64,000 nucleotides of DNA, from IMG/VR virus record IMGVR_UViG_3300023444_000001, positions 1-64,000 of that record, one strand, 5' to 3'. A program made the translations under genes and the position numbers. Positions 33,973 through 42,710 of this stretch are shown here, one piece after another. The notes beneath the pieces are model-generated. The model searched no databases. It was not told the DNA's origin and was given only the letters and a program-made list of their open reading frames with translations. This DNA comes from a virus. Each line of letters starts with the position of its first letter. The stretch's first letter is position 1.

Positions 33973-34602
33973 TTATTTCCATCTAATACCAACTCTTACC
34001 AACCCTTTTCCCCCGAAAATATATGCTCCACCGAAATCTACAAACTCATTTATATTCCTTGTTGCAACCATTCCTCCAAAAAATTTCTTAGAATTTAATC
34101 CCAATCCTCCCAATAACCCGAAATTCGTATGAAATAAATGAAGAGACTGAAGTTCCATAGACAATCCTACTTCCGATTTCGGATATATCCCTCCCACCGA
34201 AATTCTCCAATAATTCTCCAGCCATTTTTCTCCTTTTTCTGCTCTTTCTTTCTTTATAGCCTGAGTAGGAGCAACTATTTTTCCTTCACTTGTTTCTCCT
34301 TTTATCTTGACTTCTTTATTCTTTTCCTCAACTATATGAACTTTTGAAACAGGAGTGGGAAATTTAAGTTCTGTTTCTGATTTTACTGCTGGATGTAATT
34401 CCTTATTTCCAACGATCTTCCTGTTTATCTTTGCATACCCTTCTTTTTCCAATTTTTTGCCATAATCTGTTTCCATCTGCTCAAAAATCTTATTATATTT
34501 CAATTCCATACTTTTATTCTTATACCAGATATAACCAAAAACTACTGCAAGTATCAAAATCAAATGCCATAATTCAACTGAAATTCTCAAGTGCTTTCGC
34601 AT
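33973..34602 (-). CDS. Single-pass membrane protein with beta-rich C-terminus
   Basis: 209 residues from ATG 34602 (an in-frame GTG at 34632 has no ribosome binding site). A transmembrane segment (LWHLILILAVVFGYIWY) follows a short basic N-terminus. Next come a charged, coiled-coil-like stretch (KIFEQMETDYGKKLEKEG) and an extended Lys/Glu/Pro linker. The C-terminus of alternating Gly/aromatic strands (NFGLLGGLGLNSKKFFGG, YIFGGKGLVRVGIRWK) looks like an outer-membrane or sheet-forming domain. A single protein spanning from inner to outer membrane, as in unimolecular spanins, is one possibility. No family is recognised. Confidence 0.65.
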   Translation of the reverse strand: MRKHLRISVELWHLILILAVVFGYIWYKNKSMELKYNKIFEQMETDYGKKLEKEGYAKINRKIVGNKELHPAVKSETELKFPTPVSKVHIVEEKNKEVKIKGETSEGKIVAPTQAIKKERAEKGEKWLENYWRISVGGIYPKSEVGLSMELQSLHLFHTNFGLLGGLGLNSKKFFGGMVATRNINEFVDFGGAYIFGGKGLVRVGIRWK

Positions 34603-34643
34603 TTCCAATATCCTATTTGAAAGATAGAGCACAAAAGATTAAA

Positions 34644-34680
34644 ATTCTTAAAATAAGCCTGCTCACGAGGTTTTCTTATA
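34644..34680 (-). repeat. Dispersed motif, site A (ATTCTTAAAATAAGCC...AGGTTTTCTT)
   Basis: Shares ATTCTTAAAATAA plus a downstream AGGTTTTCTT with 40851-40886, and ATTCTTAAAATAA plus CGAGGT with 58175-58194. It lies about 42-78 bases upstream of the gene starting at 34602, within the 34603-34745 gap. Short paired arms (ATAAG/CTTAT and CCT/AGG) could form a small stem. Confidence 0.45.
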
Positions 34681-34745
34681 CCGAGTAATATAAAGAGATT
34701 AAAAAAAGAGAACTCCTCACAGAACCCATCAAATGAAGTCATACG

Positions 34746-36176
34746 TTATTTCCCAAAAATTTCCCGCAAAATTCCTTTTCCTTTGGCTCGTATAAAAACC
34801 TCATCCCTATTATCTCCCATATTCTTCAATGTCTGAGCCATATCCATCAACGTTCTTAATTGATCGGTAACATTTGGATCAAGAACTCCTCCATCAGATT
34901 TTTCTATGTGAACAGCATGAAAAGTTCTCTGAGCCTCTATCTCAATAACTGTCTTTACAAGATTTAACAAATCAGAAGAACCTTCTATTTTGAAAGTAAA
35001 ATCATATCCACAAAGACTTCCTTCTTTATATCGGGGACAATTTTCATCCAAATAACACGTATTACAGGAAATCTTTTCAACTATCCTTTCATCTAAAACA
35101 GGGACTTTTGGCTTTTTTTCAATAACTTCACTTTTTACTTCAACAATTTCATTGTCTCTTTTCATACTTGCTTTCACCCCCTTATTTCCTAACTTCTTGG
35201 CTTCTTTTATATCTTCCGGACTTAACCAATAAGCATTTTTACATTGATATTTATACCAATCAGTCCACTTTTTCCACATGAAAGCATTGATGATATTACA
35301 AGGTCTTGCCAATCCATTCTTAAATCCTTCCCAATCAAACTTGTCCCCAATAGTTTCTTCTATTTCTTCCTTATACTTTTTTTCTATTTTGCTTTTGAAT
35401 TTCTTTCTCAATATATCGGACTTTTTTCTCGTATCAGCAATTATCTCAAAATTTTCCATTCGTCCATGTGAAGAGAAAAATATTGCTCCAAATCTTCCAC
35501 CAGAAATCCAACTTGTAGAATCTACAGTAAAAAATGGTCTTCTTACTATATCTTTTTCACTACTTAAACCAAACCCATGAAGCAATATTTTCTTTTTTCT
35601 TGCAAATCTAAAATACCGATGTAAAGTCAAATCACTCCGTACCCAACCTGACCCTGTTCCAATGTAATCATAGGCATCAAACCATCCTAAATCTTCTATT
35701 TCTTTATTTGACTCACCTTGCAAAACAGGTATCAGATGTATTCCCATGTCTTTCGCCTTATTTAACCACTTTACTCTCTCTGCTTTTCCAAAATCCTCAG
35801 AAGTAAAATCTAATTCAGCGAACGCTTGAACAGATTCTCTCATCTTAAAGGCAAAATCTAAATATTCATTATAATACTGCTCTATATCAAGACTTTTCCC
35901 TTTTGCCCCTCCAGATTTTTCTAAATCTATATTCAACGTATATCCACCTGAATCAATAAATACAAAATCAAAGTCTCTCAAAAATTCTTCTTTTAACTGT
36001 TCTATAGACTTTTTCCTTATCAACTTTCTTAAATAGTAAAAAGACAATAATACATTTCTAATTCCTATCATTCTCAATATACTTCTAAACTCGTTTGTCT
36101 CCGCACCAGCAAAAAGCAAACAAGTATTGTATATCTTTGGATAACATCGAAATTCCATGCCATTAAATTCTTGCAT
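34746..36176 (-). CDS. TGT/DpdA-like 7-deazaguanine transglycosylase with extra C-terminal domain
   Basis: 476 residues. The N-terminal 280 residues read as a TGT-type barrel. FVFIDSGGYTLNI carries the conserved DSGGY motif (D75, the general acid/base position of TGT). AELDFTSEDFG, GIHLIPVLQG and YIGTGSGWVR follow in the expected order, and FFTVDSTSWISGG (D219) is placed like the nucleophile Asp. A C-terminal part has CNTCYLDENCPRYKEGSLCG, a possible zinc site, then a conserved helical end. Phage TGT relatives (DpdA) swap guanine for preQ0 in DNA, and this genome encodes preQ0 synthesis nearby, so DNA is the likely substrate. Insertion into tRNA is the alternative. Confidence 0.8.
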   Translation of the reverse strand: MQEFNGMEFRCYPKIYNTCLLFAGAETNEFRSILRMIGIRNVLLSFYYLRKLIRKKSIEQLKEEFLRDFDFVFIDSGGYTLNIDLEKSGGAKGKSLDIEQYYNEYLDFAFKMRESVQAFAELDFTSEDFGKAERVKWLNKAKDMGIHLIPVLQGESNKEIEDLGWFDAYDYIGTGSGWVRSDLTLHRYFRFARKKKILLHGFGLSSEKDIVRRPFFTVDSTSWISGGRFGAIFFSSHGRMENFEIIADTRKKSDILRKKFKSKIEKKYKEEIEETIGDKFDWEGFKNGLARPCNIINAFMWKKWTDWYKYQCKNAYWLSPEDIKEAKKLGNKGVKASMKRDNEIVEVKSEVIEKKPKVPVLDERIVEKISCNTCYLDENCPRYKEGSLCGYDFTFKIEGSSDLLNLVKTVIEIEAQRTFHAVHIEKSDGGVLDPNVTDQLRTLMDMAQTLKNMGDNRDEVFIRAKGKGILREIFGK

Positions 36177-36192
36177 TTTTATCCCTTGAAAT

Positions 36193-36726
36193 TTAATACC
36201 TTATTATCAAAAACTTCTCTGGGGTAACCTCATAATGATCCAAATATGCTTGTGAAGAATAGCAATTCCTTTTAACCCAAATTTTCTTGGTCAGCATATC
36301 TCCAGACAGATTTACAGTCAAATCATACTTTTCCGATCCATAAGCAAAAGTCCATAATGATCCAGAATATGCACCATTCACTGCCACATTCATTACTGCT
36401 CTATAAACTGCTTGATGATGATTTCCATTATATTCTCCATATTCTCCATGCGAAACAACTAATTCTGGTAAAATATCTTGTATTTTACTTGAAACAAGAC
36501 TCATAATTTTTTCTATATCACAAAGAGAAGATTGTTTCAATTCCCCATACAAAGACTTAAATCCTAAAATTTCAGAGGCTTTATTAAATTCTGATTTTCT
36601 AATAGAACAATCTTTCGTATTAAGACCTAAAACATATACTTCAGAAAAAGAAGCAAAAACTTGAATCAATCCTCCAGCAAAAATTGTCTCGTCATCAAGA
36701 TGGGCCACTATAATCAAAACCTTCAT
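36193..36726 (-). CDS. PIG-L/LmbE-type N-acetylglucosamine deacetylase
   Basis: 177 residues. The zinc motif AHLDDE (residues 8-13, a variant of AHPDDE) and the second ligand pair in YNGNHHQAVYRA (H103/H104) define the family, which removes acetyl groups from N-acetylglucosaminyl substrates. The C-terminus (KKIWVKRNCYSSQAYLDHYE) is the usual 'K..ai..Y.SQ' helix. It overlaps the upstream methyltransferase by 32 bases and sits with glycosyltransferases and preQ0 genes, suggesting it trims an aminosugar used in a modification. The substrate is unknown. Confidence 0.88.
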   Translation of the reverse strand: MKVLIIVAHLDDETIFAGGLIQVFASFSEVYVLGLNTKDCSIRKSEFNKASEILGFKSLYGELKQSSLCDIEKIMSLVSSKIQDILPELVVSHGEYGEYNGNHHQAVYRAVMNVAVNGAYSGSLWTFAYGSEKYDLTVNLSGDMLTKKIWVKRNCYSSQAYLDHYEVTPEKFLIIRY

Positions 36727-37312
36727 TTTCTTTTTCCAATATTTTGCAAGAAAATATCAATCCACGAGGAAAATATTCATACAAAACATCCTCCCGTATA
36801 ACATATCCAAAAAGATAAAAACTTTCCTCAAAATGAAATCTATCTTCATGGGCTAAAACTATAAATTGAGGTTTCATTAAGACTATCTTCTTTATTCCTT
36901 CCTCATATTTATCTTCAAAAAAATACAAGACTTCCGACAAAATCACTGTTGTCCAATATCCTATTTCATCCTCTATATTATCTTTCAAAATATCTTTTTT
37001 TTCAAATTCAATAAGCCCTTCAACCCAATATTTTTCCTTTGCTTCTTCAATCCATTTATCAACTTTATCCCATCCTTTGACATACCTTCCCGGAAGCAAT
37101 GAAGTTAAATTTCCCTGACAACAACCAATCTCCAGCGTATTACCTTCAAAAATCTCTTTTACTCGCCTTAATAATCTATTCAACCAAATGGCCCGTAAAG
37201 AAAAGAGATTGAATCCTTCTGACCCAACCACACTCATATCCCAGGCACTATCTTTAGTAATTTGATCTGAGTAATCAATATTAGTCCAAAGATTATTCTT
37301 TATGTCTTTCAT
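36695..37312 (-). CDS. SAM-dependent methyltransferase (class I)
   Basis: 205 residues. Motif I is TLEIGCCQGNLTSLLPGRYV, with the SAM-binding G-x-G reduced to GCCQG. The acidic loop is VKGWDKVDKWIEEA and motif IV-like ILSEVLYFFED follows. It resembles NodS/small-molecule methyltransferases that act on sugars or peptides. Overlaps with both neighbours (4 and 32 bases) place it in the modification operon. The target is unknown. Confidence 0.8.
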   Translation of the reverse strand: MKDIKNNLWTNIDYSDQITKDSAWDMSVVGSEGFNLFSLRAIWLNRLLRRVKEIFEGNTLEIGCCQGNLTSLLPGRYVKGWDKVDKWIEEAKEKYWVEGLIEFEKKDILKDNIEDEIGYWTTVILSEVLYFFEDKYEEGIKKIVLMKPQFIVLAHEDRFHFEESFYLFGYVIREDVLYEYFPRGLIFSCKILEKENEGFDYSGPS

Positions 37313-38109
37313 ATCGAATATACAACCTTAAATCTACGCCGTTCTATTTCTGAACAAATCAATATTTGTCTTCCATCATCAGAGCATAAAATTCGATCTT
37401 CTCCAAATACTCCAAAACCTTTTTTCACAGTAAAACGTTCTCCTCTTTTACAAAAGCATCCACAAACCCATCCATCCTCTAATATTTCTACTTGTTCTCC
37501 AACTCGAAGAAAACATTCTTGTGGTTTAATATAATATCCTATTCCACACTGATGATTGCTTTCATCAATTTCAATTCCATTATATTTGGCTTTTATTTCC
37601 CTCCACAAAACCGGAACCTCAAATTCACTTTTATTTCCACAGTCAAAAATATTGTGAAACGCAATTATTCCTTCAGATCTAACTAAAGGAGTATATAATT
37701 CATAATCTCTTCTTGCACAAACTATATCATGATTTCCATCAATAAAAAGAGCATCAACAAAATCTTCTCCAACTATTTTCTTAATCATACCAGATAAAAT
37801 AACCGGAGAAGACTCTCTTATTGAATCTAAATTCAAATAAATCGGCCAATATTTTGGATCGTTCCCAATCCATTTTGCTTTACATATATCAATATCAATA
37901 CTAAACACCCAATCACAAACATGACAAAAAGCCCAAGCAGTATATCCTTGACTTGCTCCTATTTCAACTAAAACCTTTGGCTCTATTCCTTTCAAAATAT
38001 TCAAAAATACAAATAATTCTCTTGAATTTTGTTCCCCTCCTAAACTTTCAGAACGTTCTGCTATTTTCCACAATTCTTTCATATTCCATGATTTAACCAT
38101 TACATCCAC
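37309..38109 (-). CDS. SAM-dependent methyltransferase/CmcI-like protein
   Basis: 266 residues. The Rossmann core has VLVEIGASQGYTAWAFCHVC (motif I), VFSIDIDICKAKW and the conserved DALFIDGNHDIVCARRDYEL, the pattern of Methyltransf_24 and cephalosporin-hydroxylase-like O-methyltransferases. The C-terminal 70 residues add a small beta domain (VEILEDGWVCGCFCKRGE). It lies between a GT4 enzyme and another methyltransferase. The substrate is probably a sugar or sugar-nucleotide; this is inferred. Confidence 0.75.
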   Translation of the reverse strand: MDVMVKSWNMKELWKIAERSESLGGEQNSRELFVFLNILKGIEPKVLVEIGASQGYTAWAFCHVCDWVFSIDIDICKAKWIGNDPKYWPIYLNLDSIRESSPVILSGMIKKIVGEDFVDALFIDGNHDIVCARRDYELYTPLVRSEGIIAFHNIFDCGNKSEFEVPVLWREIKAKYNGIEIDESNHQCGIGYYIKPQECFLRVGEQVEILEDGWVCGCFCKRGERFTVKKGFGVFGEDRILCSDDGRQILICSEIERRRFKVVYSI

Positions 38110-39098
38110 CTTCCAAGCAACCTTGTATATCCTTCTTTCATAACAGCAAAAGAATAATTCTCTCTAATAAATTCTCTATTTACATCAATAAATCCATCCC
38201 AACTTTTAACTGCTGTTTCAAGGCACTGATATACTGTTTCATCATCAGCAAACAGTACTTTCTTTCCCTTAATATGAAAATAATCTGGAATATTTGGCAA
38301 AACTAAAGCCCTTCCTGAAGCCATAGCCTCTAAAGCCGGATATGAAAAAGTATCAGTCAACGAATAATTCCAATATACCTTCGATTCCATAAATGCTTGA
38401 GCCATCTCATTTCTATTCAAACTAAACCGTGTCTCAACGTTAGACAAATTCAATGCTTCAACCTTCTTAGCCTCTTCTTCCCAAGGAAAAACAAGCAAAA
38501 ACTTTATTTTCTTCAAATCTCTAATTATACTTAATACTTCATCTATTCTTCTAATTAGATGCCAATGCCCAGTCCATAAAACATCAAATTTTATGGGTCT
38601 CTCCCTGTCTACGCCAAAAGTTTGGAGGTCAATACACAATGGAATTACAACTAATTCTTTTGGAATAGCATAAGGAAAGACCCGAATTATCCTTTCAATA
38701 CATTCCTTTGTTGGAACAACCATTAACGGTAATTCAAACATGAATTGTCTCATTTCACTAATTGCTTTCTTATCCCATAAATGGGGAATATAATGAGCAT
38801 AATAAATCGTTTTATCATACCATAAAGACAAAAACCTATATCCCAAATTTCCATAAAAGACTACATCTGGACATATTTTCTCTAATTTCTGCAATACAGA
38901 CCAATAATTCACCAAAGCATTTTTTTCATATTCCCATTTTGAATCCTTATTTTCCAACAAATTTGTCTTAATCTCAGATTTCACAAGAGAAAATTCTATA
39001 CCTAACTCCTCACAAATTCTCTTTATCTGAAGGATAAATGTATGATGACCTCCAGTCTTTTCTGCTTGCATTTTCTGCGTAACATAAACTACTTTCAT
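38100..39098 (-). CDS. Glycosyltransferase family 4 (GT-B)
   Basis: 332 residues. The N-terminus MKVVYVTQKMQAEKTGGHH has the donor-acceptor loop of GT4 enzymes. The C-terminal half has FDVLWTGHWHLIRRIDEVLS and YWNYSLTDTFSYPALEAMAS, where the E-x7-E type Glu sits in 'YPALEAMASGRALVLPN'. It transfers a sugar from a nucleotide donor. Together with the GT2 at 40946 and PIG-L it forms a sugar-processing group inside the preQ0 cluster. Confidence 0.85.
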   Translation of the reverse strand: MKVVYVTQKMQAEKTGGHHTFILQIKRICEELGIEFSLVKSEIKTNLLENKDSKWEYEKNALVNYWSVLQKLEKICPDVVFYGNLGYRFLSLWYDKTIYYAHYIPHLWDKKAISEMRQFMFELPLMVVPTKECIERIIRVFPYAIPKELVVIPLCIDLQTFGVDRERPIKFDVLWTGHWHLIRRIDEVLSIIRDLKKIKFLLVFPWEEEAKKVEALNLSNVETRFSLNRNEMAQAFMESKVYWNYSLTDTFSYPALEAMASGRALVLPNIPDYFHIKGKKVLFADDETVYQCLETAVKSWDGFIDVNREFIRENYSFAVMKEGYTRLLGRWM

Positions 39099-39110
39099 AC
39101 TTCAGTCTCC

Positions 39111-39812
39111 TCAAGCAATAATTTTTTTCACACTTAAAATATCATTGCATCTCTCTTTATCATAATATCCTATTTTAGCCCTTTTAACATATTCATCAAA
39201 TAAAAAACTTTCTGCAGGCCACATTGCAAAATTATTTCTCAACTCATCTTCTGAAAAAAATCCATAAAGACCAAAAAATCTCCTTAAACAGGCTGGACAA
39301 TTTCCACAATGTCCAAAATTTCCATTATAACATGACACAGTGCTCAACAATACATCTTTAGGATACTTACTTTTTAAGTACCAACTTATTATCCTTCTTT
39401 TAGTCCAAAAGAGAAAAGGAGAAAAAATTTCTATTTTTTTCTCCTTTCCGAGTTTTGTCAAACATTCAGATAAAATCTTATTTGCTTGTTTTCCTTTATC
39501 CTCAACTTTATCACCACAAATACCAATAAGCCCAATTTTATTTCCGTAATTGGCCGCTATTGTACAAAGAATTATATTTCTCCACGGAATATAAAAATCC
39601 TTTCTTTCCCAATTTCTACCATAATTTTTAGCCGAGTCATCAATCAATAAATCCATCCCAACTTTCTCTGCTATCATTTTAACAGCAAACTTTTCCTTTT
39701 CTATATATTTGCTTCCAATATCAACAAATAAAACTGAGGGTTTGTCAAGATACCACCATGCACAATATGAATCTACTCCCCCACTAAAAAGCAAAATCAA
39801 ATCTTGTGGCAT
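39111..39812 (-). CDS. queC: 7-cyano-7-deazaguanine (preQ0) synthase
   Basis: 233 residues. The PP-loop SGGVDS (residues 10-15) binds ATP, and a C-terminal zinc site SCYNGNFGHCGNCPACLRR carries the four conserved Cys. The reaction converts 7-carboxy-7-deazaguanine, ammonia and ATP into preQ0. QueD and QueE at 43.8-42.7 kb and FolE at 42.5 kb supply the substrate. Its distance from the other three genes, with sugar enzymes between, is unusual. No glutamine-amidotransferase fusion (Gat-QueC) is present, so the product is expected to be preQ0 itself. Confidence 0.94.
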   Translation of the reverse strand: MPQDLILLFSGGVDSYCAWWYLDKPSVLFVDIGSKYIEKEKFAVKMIAEKVGMDLLIDDSAKNYGRNWERKDFYIPWRNIILCTIAANYGNKIGLIGICGDKVEDKGKQANKILSECLTKLGKEKKIEIFSPFLFWTKRRIISWYLKSKYPKDVLLSTVSCYNGNFGHCGNCPACLRRFFGLYGFFSEDELRNNFAMWPAESFLFDEYVKRAKIGYYDKERCNDILSVKKIIA

Positions 39813-39886
39813 ACAATATTATCCTTATCTTTGATTCTTCAAAACCATCTTTGTATTCATAAAAGTAAAATTTCTCTTAATTTATC

Positions 39887-40804
39887 CTATCCTCTATAAT
39901 CATGAGTTAATACCTTATTCTTTGGTTCTGACCATTCTAATTGAACCTTGTGATTGTAATAACATCCACTACAATTTTTTACCGATTCTATCCATTGTTG
40001 TTTGTATTTTTTCAAATCCCAGGAAAAAATATCAAAAGAAAACTGACCAAATACATCGTTACACGCAAGAATTTTTCCATCGCAATCTATTATCAAATAA
40101 TCCGGCTTGGAACAATGCCAAGATAAATTCCAATATTTGGGCAAACCCTCAAAATAATCGCGAATATTGTGGATTTTAAGCCCCTCATCAATTAACTTAA
40201 GTCCTATCTTTCTTATCTTTTTCGCTTGCTCAAAATTGATAGCAAGATCATTTTTGAACCTAAATTCTCCATCTCCACTGTGAACTATTCCTGCTATAAT
40301 CCAAATTCCCTTTGAATCAAAAAATCTTACTATATCTTCAAATTCTAAATAATTTTCCTTCGTCAATATAACATTCGCTGTTCTATCCCCTATATGAGTA
40401 TTTTTAACCAATGCTCTTTTCCCCATTACAGCCTTATACAAATCTGCCTTTTCTTTTCTTAAACTTAAAATGGGTTTACCATCATTTCTCTCTTTTAATG
40501 TATCCACAGAACAAGTTAAACTCTTCAAATTATCAGGAACAATTCTTGTTCCATTTGTAATAACAGTATATGGAATATCAAGATTATTAACTTCATCTAC
40601 AATTTCTCTAAAATCCTTTCTTAAAAGAGGCTCTCCGCCAAACAAAACCAAGATTTCCGGATCAATTTTCTTGATGATTCTCAAAACATCAAAAATTTTA
40701 TCTTTTGATAATTCATTCTTTATTCCCCTTCTTGGAACTCTACAATATCTACACCGGATATTGCATCTTCGAGTCAAATATAGACAAACTTCCCTTATCA
40801 TCAT
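39887..40804 (-). CDS. Radical SAM protein with C-terminal Cys cluster
   Basis: 305 residues. The [4Fe-4S]/SAM motif is TRRCNIRCRYCRVP (CxxxCxxC, about 14-21), with LFGGEPLL as the SAM-binding GGE motif. A C-terminal group (IIDCDGKILACNDVFGQF, NCSGCYYNH) could bind a second cluster, SPASM-like. Relatives act on peptides or on sugars and nucleotides. It is placed between the GT2 and QueC genes. The substrate cannot be told from sequence. Confidence 0.85.
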   Translation of the reverse strand: MMIREVCLYLTRRCNIRCRYCRVPRRGIKNELSKDKIFDVLRIIKKIDPEILVLFGGEPLLRKDFREIVDEVNNLDIPYTVITNGTRIVPDNLKSLTCSVDTLKERNDGKPILSLRKEKADLYKAVMGKRALVKNTHIGDRTANVILTKENYLEFEDIVRFFDSKGIWIIAGIVHSGDGEFRFKNDLAINFEQAKKIRKIGLKLIDEGLKIHNIRDYFEGLPKYWNLSWHCSKPDYLIIDCDGKILACNDVFGQFSFDIFSWDLKKYKQQWIESVKNCSGCYYNHKVQLEWSEPKNKVLTHDYRG

Positions 40805-40949
40805 TCCAAACCAAAATTAAGAGTTGAACACCTGCCTTACTATCCTTATAATTCTTAAAATAAGCCGCACAGTAAGGTTTTCTTTTCAAAAAGGTATATT
40901 GAGTAGAAGAATAATAAAAACCTTCCTCAGACGTTTGAAACAAGGTCAT
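40749..40949 (-). CDS. 66-residue hypothetical protein overlapping the radical SAM gene
   Basis: ATG 40949 overlaps the GT2 stop as ATGA, a classic coupled start, and the frame then runs 56 bases into the radical SAM gene. The sequence EEGFYYSSTQYTFLKRKPYC leads to AAYFKNYKDSKAG. It contains the dispersed motif at 40851-40886 in coding sense. It could be a small peptide substrate for the radical SAM enzyme or merely a spacer; evidence is thin. Confidence 0.45.
   Translation of the reverse strand: MTLFQTSEEGFYYSSTQYTFLKRKPYCAAYFKNYKDSKAGVQLLILVWNDDKGSLSIFDSKMQYPV
40851..40886 (-). repeat. Dispersed motif, site B
   Basis: ATTCTTAAAATAAGCCGCAC followed by AGTAAGGTTTTCTT, matching site A (34644) at most positions. 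It is located 47-82 bases upstream of the radical SAM start at 40804. Confidence 0.45.
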
Positions 40950-41896
40950 TTATATATTCTCCCTTGAGATACAACCTCTCTTGCCATTCTTGTTTCTATC
41001 ATAGCCTGTGGTATAAATTTCCAAGGTCTCTCCAAAAACCCAGTTACGAGAAAATCATCCTCAACCCAAATTTCCAAATTTTTCTCTCTTGCCATATTCC
41101 AAATATCCCAAACTCTTTTATTCTCATTAAATCCCATCCCATAGTAAAATCCTATTGGAAAAACAAAATAAGCATCAAACCCAGGCACATAATCATTCTT
41201 TTCCCATAGAATCTGAACTCTCTTATTTCTATAATTTAATTTCGATTGGATCAACCTATGAACTCTACAATGATCCCATTGAACATCTAACCGAGGATAA
41301 GCCTTTCCCAATTCAGCCACTATTTTATCCACAAACTTAAACTTAACATCCGAAAAATAATGAAGATTTAACCACATACAGTAATCTTCAGCACCTTGAA
41401 ACTTTGGATTAAATGGAAATCTCATAAATATACTTTTATCGGCTATAGCCGCTCCAATTGAAATTCCATTGAACCAATTAAGCCAAGACCTCCATACATC
41501 TTCTCTCGGATCAGGTATTTTTCTTCCCCTATATAAACAGGAAAAATAACAAACAGTATTTGGCTCACAAGCCTCAAACATATCCTTTACCACTTTGGGA
41601 GAAGTAAATACATCATCAGAATCTCGCAATAGAATAAATCTTCCTCTCGCTGATTTTATTCCAAAATTTCTTGCCTCAGACAAACCATGATTTTTTTCCC
41701 ATCCAACCAAGTTCCATAATACACCTTTAAGATTCTCTTCAACTATATCTTTTATTTCAGGCCCTCCATCGCGAACAATTATAACTTCAAAATTTACTCC
41801 CCTTTGAAAACTTAATGACCTTAATACCTTTTTGAACATATCCTTACGCCAATCAGAATCTATTAAAACAGGAATAATTACTGATACATCTATCAT
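40946..41896 (-). CDS. Family 2 glycosyltransferase (GT-A)
   Basis: 316 residues. GT2 features: DVSVIIPVLIDSDWRKDMFK, FEVIIVRDGGPEIKD, HGLSEARNFGIKSARGRFI and the metal-binding FILLRDSDDVFTS. The later FQGAEDYCMWLNLHYFSD holds the ED catalytic-base motif. It would add a sugar to an unknown acceptor. It starts 3 bases after FolE stops and ends in an ATGA overlap, so it is co-expressed with preQ0 genes. Confidence 0.88.
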   Translation of the reverse strand: MIDVSVIIPVLIDSDWRKDMFKKVLRSLSFQRGVNFEVIIVRDGGPEIKDIVEENLKGVLWNLVGWEKNHGLSEARNFGIKSARGRFILLRDSDDVFTSPKVVKDMFEACEPNTVCYFSCLYRGRKIPDPREDVWRSWLNWFNGISIGAAIADKSIFMRFPFNPKFQGAEDYCMWLNLHYFSDVKFKFVDKIVAELGKAYPRLDVQWDHCRVHRLIQSKLNYRNKRVQILWEKNDYVPGFDAYFVFPIGFYYGMGFNENKRVWDIWNMAREKNLEIWVEDDFLVTGFLERPWKFIPQAMIETRMAREVVSQGRIYK

Positions 41897-41899
41897 CTT

Positions 41900-42475
41900 T
41901 CACTCTCCATTCTTATGCAGAAACAAATTCATAGCCTCTTCCTTCGGAAAATTTTCCCCTCTAATTGCACTCGTAGTAACTACAACTCCAGGCTCTTTAA
42001 TTCCTCTCATTTGCATACATAAATGCTGACCTTGAAGAACAACCATCACTCCAAAAGCGTCTAAAACATCAAAAAGAAAATTTGCAATTTCTTGGGTCAT
42101 TTCCTCCTGTACTTGAGGCTTTTTGGCAAAATACTTGATTATTCTTACTACTTTAGATAATCCAACATACTTGGCATCAGGAAGGTATGCTACGTAAGCC
42201 TTTCCAAAAAATGGCAAAAAATGGTGGCTACACACAGAATAAAACGAAATATCCGAAAATACTATGAGTTGATTATATTGCTCCCTATTGGGAAAAACAG
42301 TAATTTTATCTAATTCTGACTTATCCCACATGGCCCCACAAATATCAAAAAGCATCATATGAGCCCATCTTTTTGGGGTATCTTTCAAATTAGGCAAAGT
42401 TAAATCAAATCCCAAAATATCAAGAATATCTGAAAACTTCTCTTCTAATTGTCTTTCAATCTTTAATGTGTTCAT
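41900..42475 (-). CDS. folE: GTP cyclohydrolase I
   Basis: 191 residues. Zinc ligands are in SVCSHHFLPFFG (C82, H85) and HLCMQMRGIK (C153), with KYVGLSKVVRIIKYFAKKPQ and QEEMTQEIAN between, exactly as in the family. It converts GTP to dihydroneopterin triphosphate, the first step of preQ0 synthesis. It overlaps the small Cys-containing gene by 20 bases. Confidence is high; the downstream context makes preQ0, not folate, the likely end product. Confidence 0.95.
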   Translation of the reverse strand: MNTLKIERQLEEKFSDILDILGFDLTLPNLKDTPKRWAHMMLFDICGAMWDKSELDKITVFPNREQYNQLIVFSDISFYSVCSHHFLPFFGKAYVAYLPDAKYVGLSKVVRIIKYFAKKPQVQEEMTQEIANFLFDVLDAFGVMVVLQGQHLCMQMRGIKEPGVVVTTSAIRGENFPKEEAMNLFLHKNGE

Positions 42476-42710
42476 CTATTTTCTTCAAAATCCCCAAAAC
42501 TGCTGAACTATCTCTAAAAACCATTCCTGTAAAAGTCTTAGGACAATCGTCTGGTGATCCAAATTTACAAAAAGGTTCAAAATTATTCACTTCAACTATT
42601 GACCTTTGACACAAACAATTTCTAAAAGAATTAACTCTTAAAATTTGAACTGGAATTTTTTCAAAATTCAAAAGTAAAATATCAACCTCTGAACTTTTAT
42701 TCTCATTCAT
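42456..42710 (-). CDS. 84-residue Cys-containing protein between QueE and FolE
   Basis: Four Cys in RNCLCQRS, EPFCKFG and DDCPKTF could bind metal, followed by a helical end (SSAVLGILKKIDEHIKD). Overlaps of 4 and 20 bases with QueE and FolE genes make it part of the preQ0 operon. No family is recognised; an accessory or regulatory factor is possible. Confidence 0.6.
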   Translation of the reverse strand: MNENKSSEVDILLLNFEKIPVQILRVNSFRNCLCQRSIVEVNNFEPFCKFGSPDDCPKTFTGMVFRDSSAVLGILKKIDEHIKD

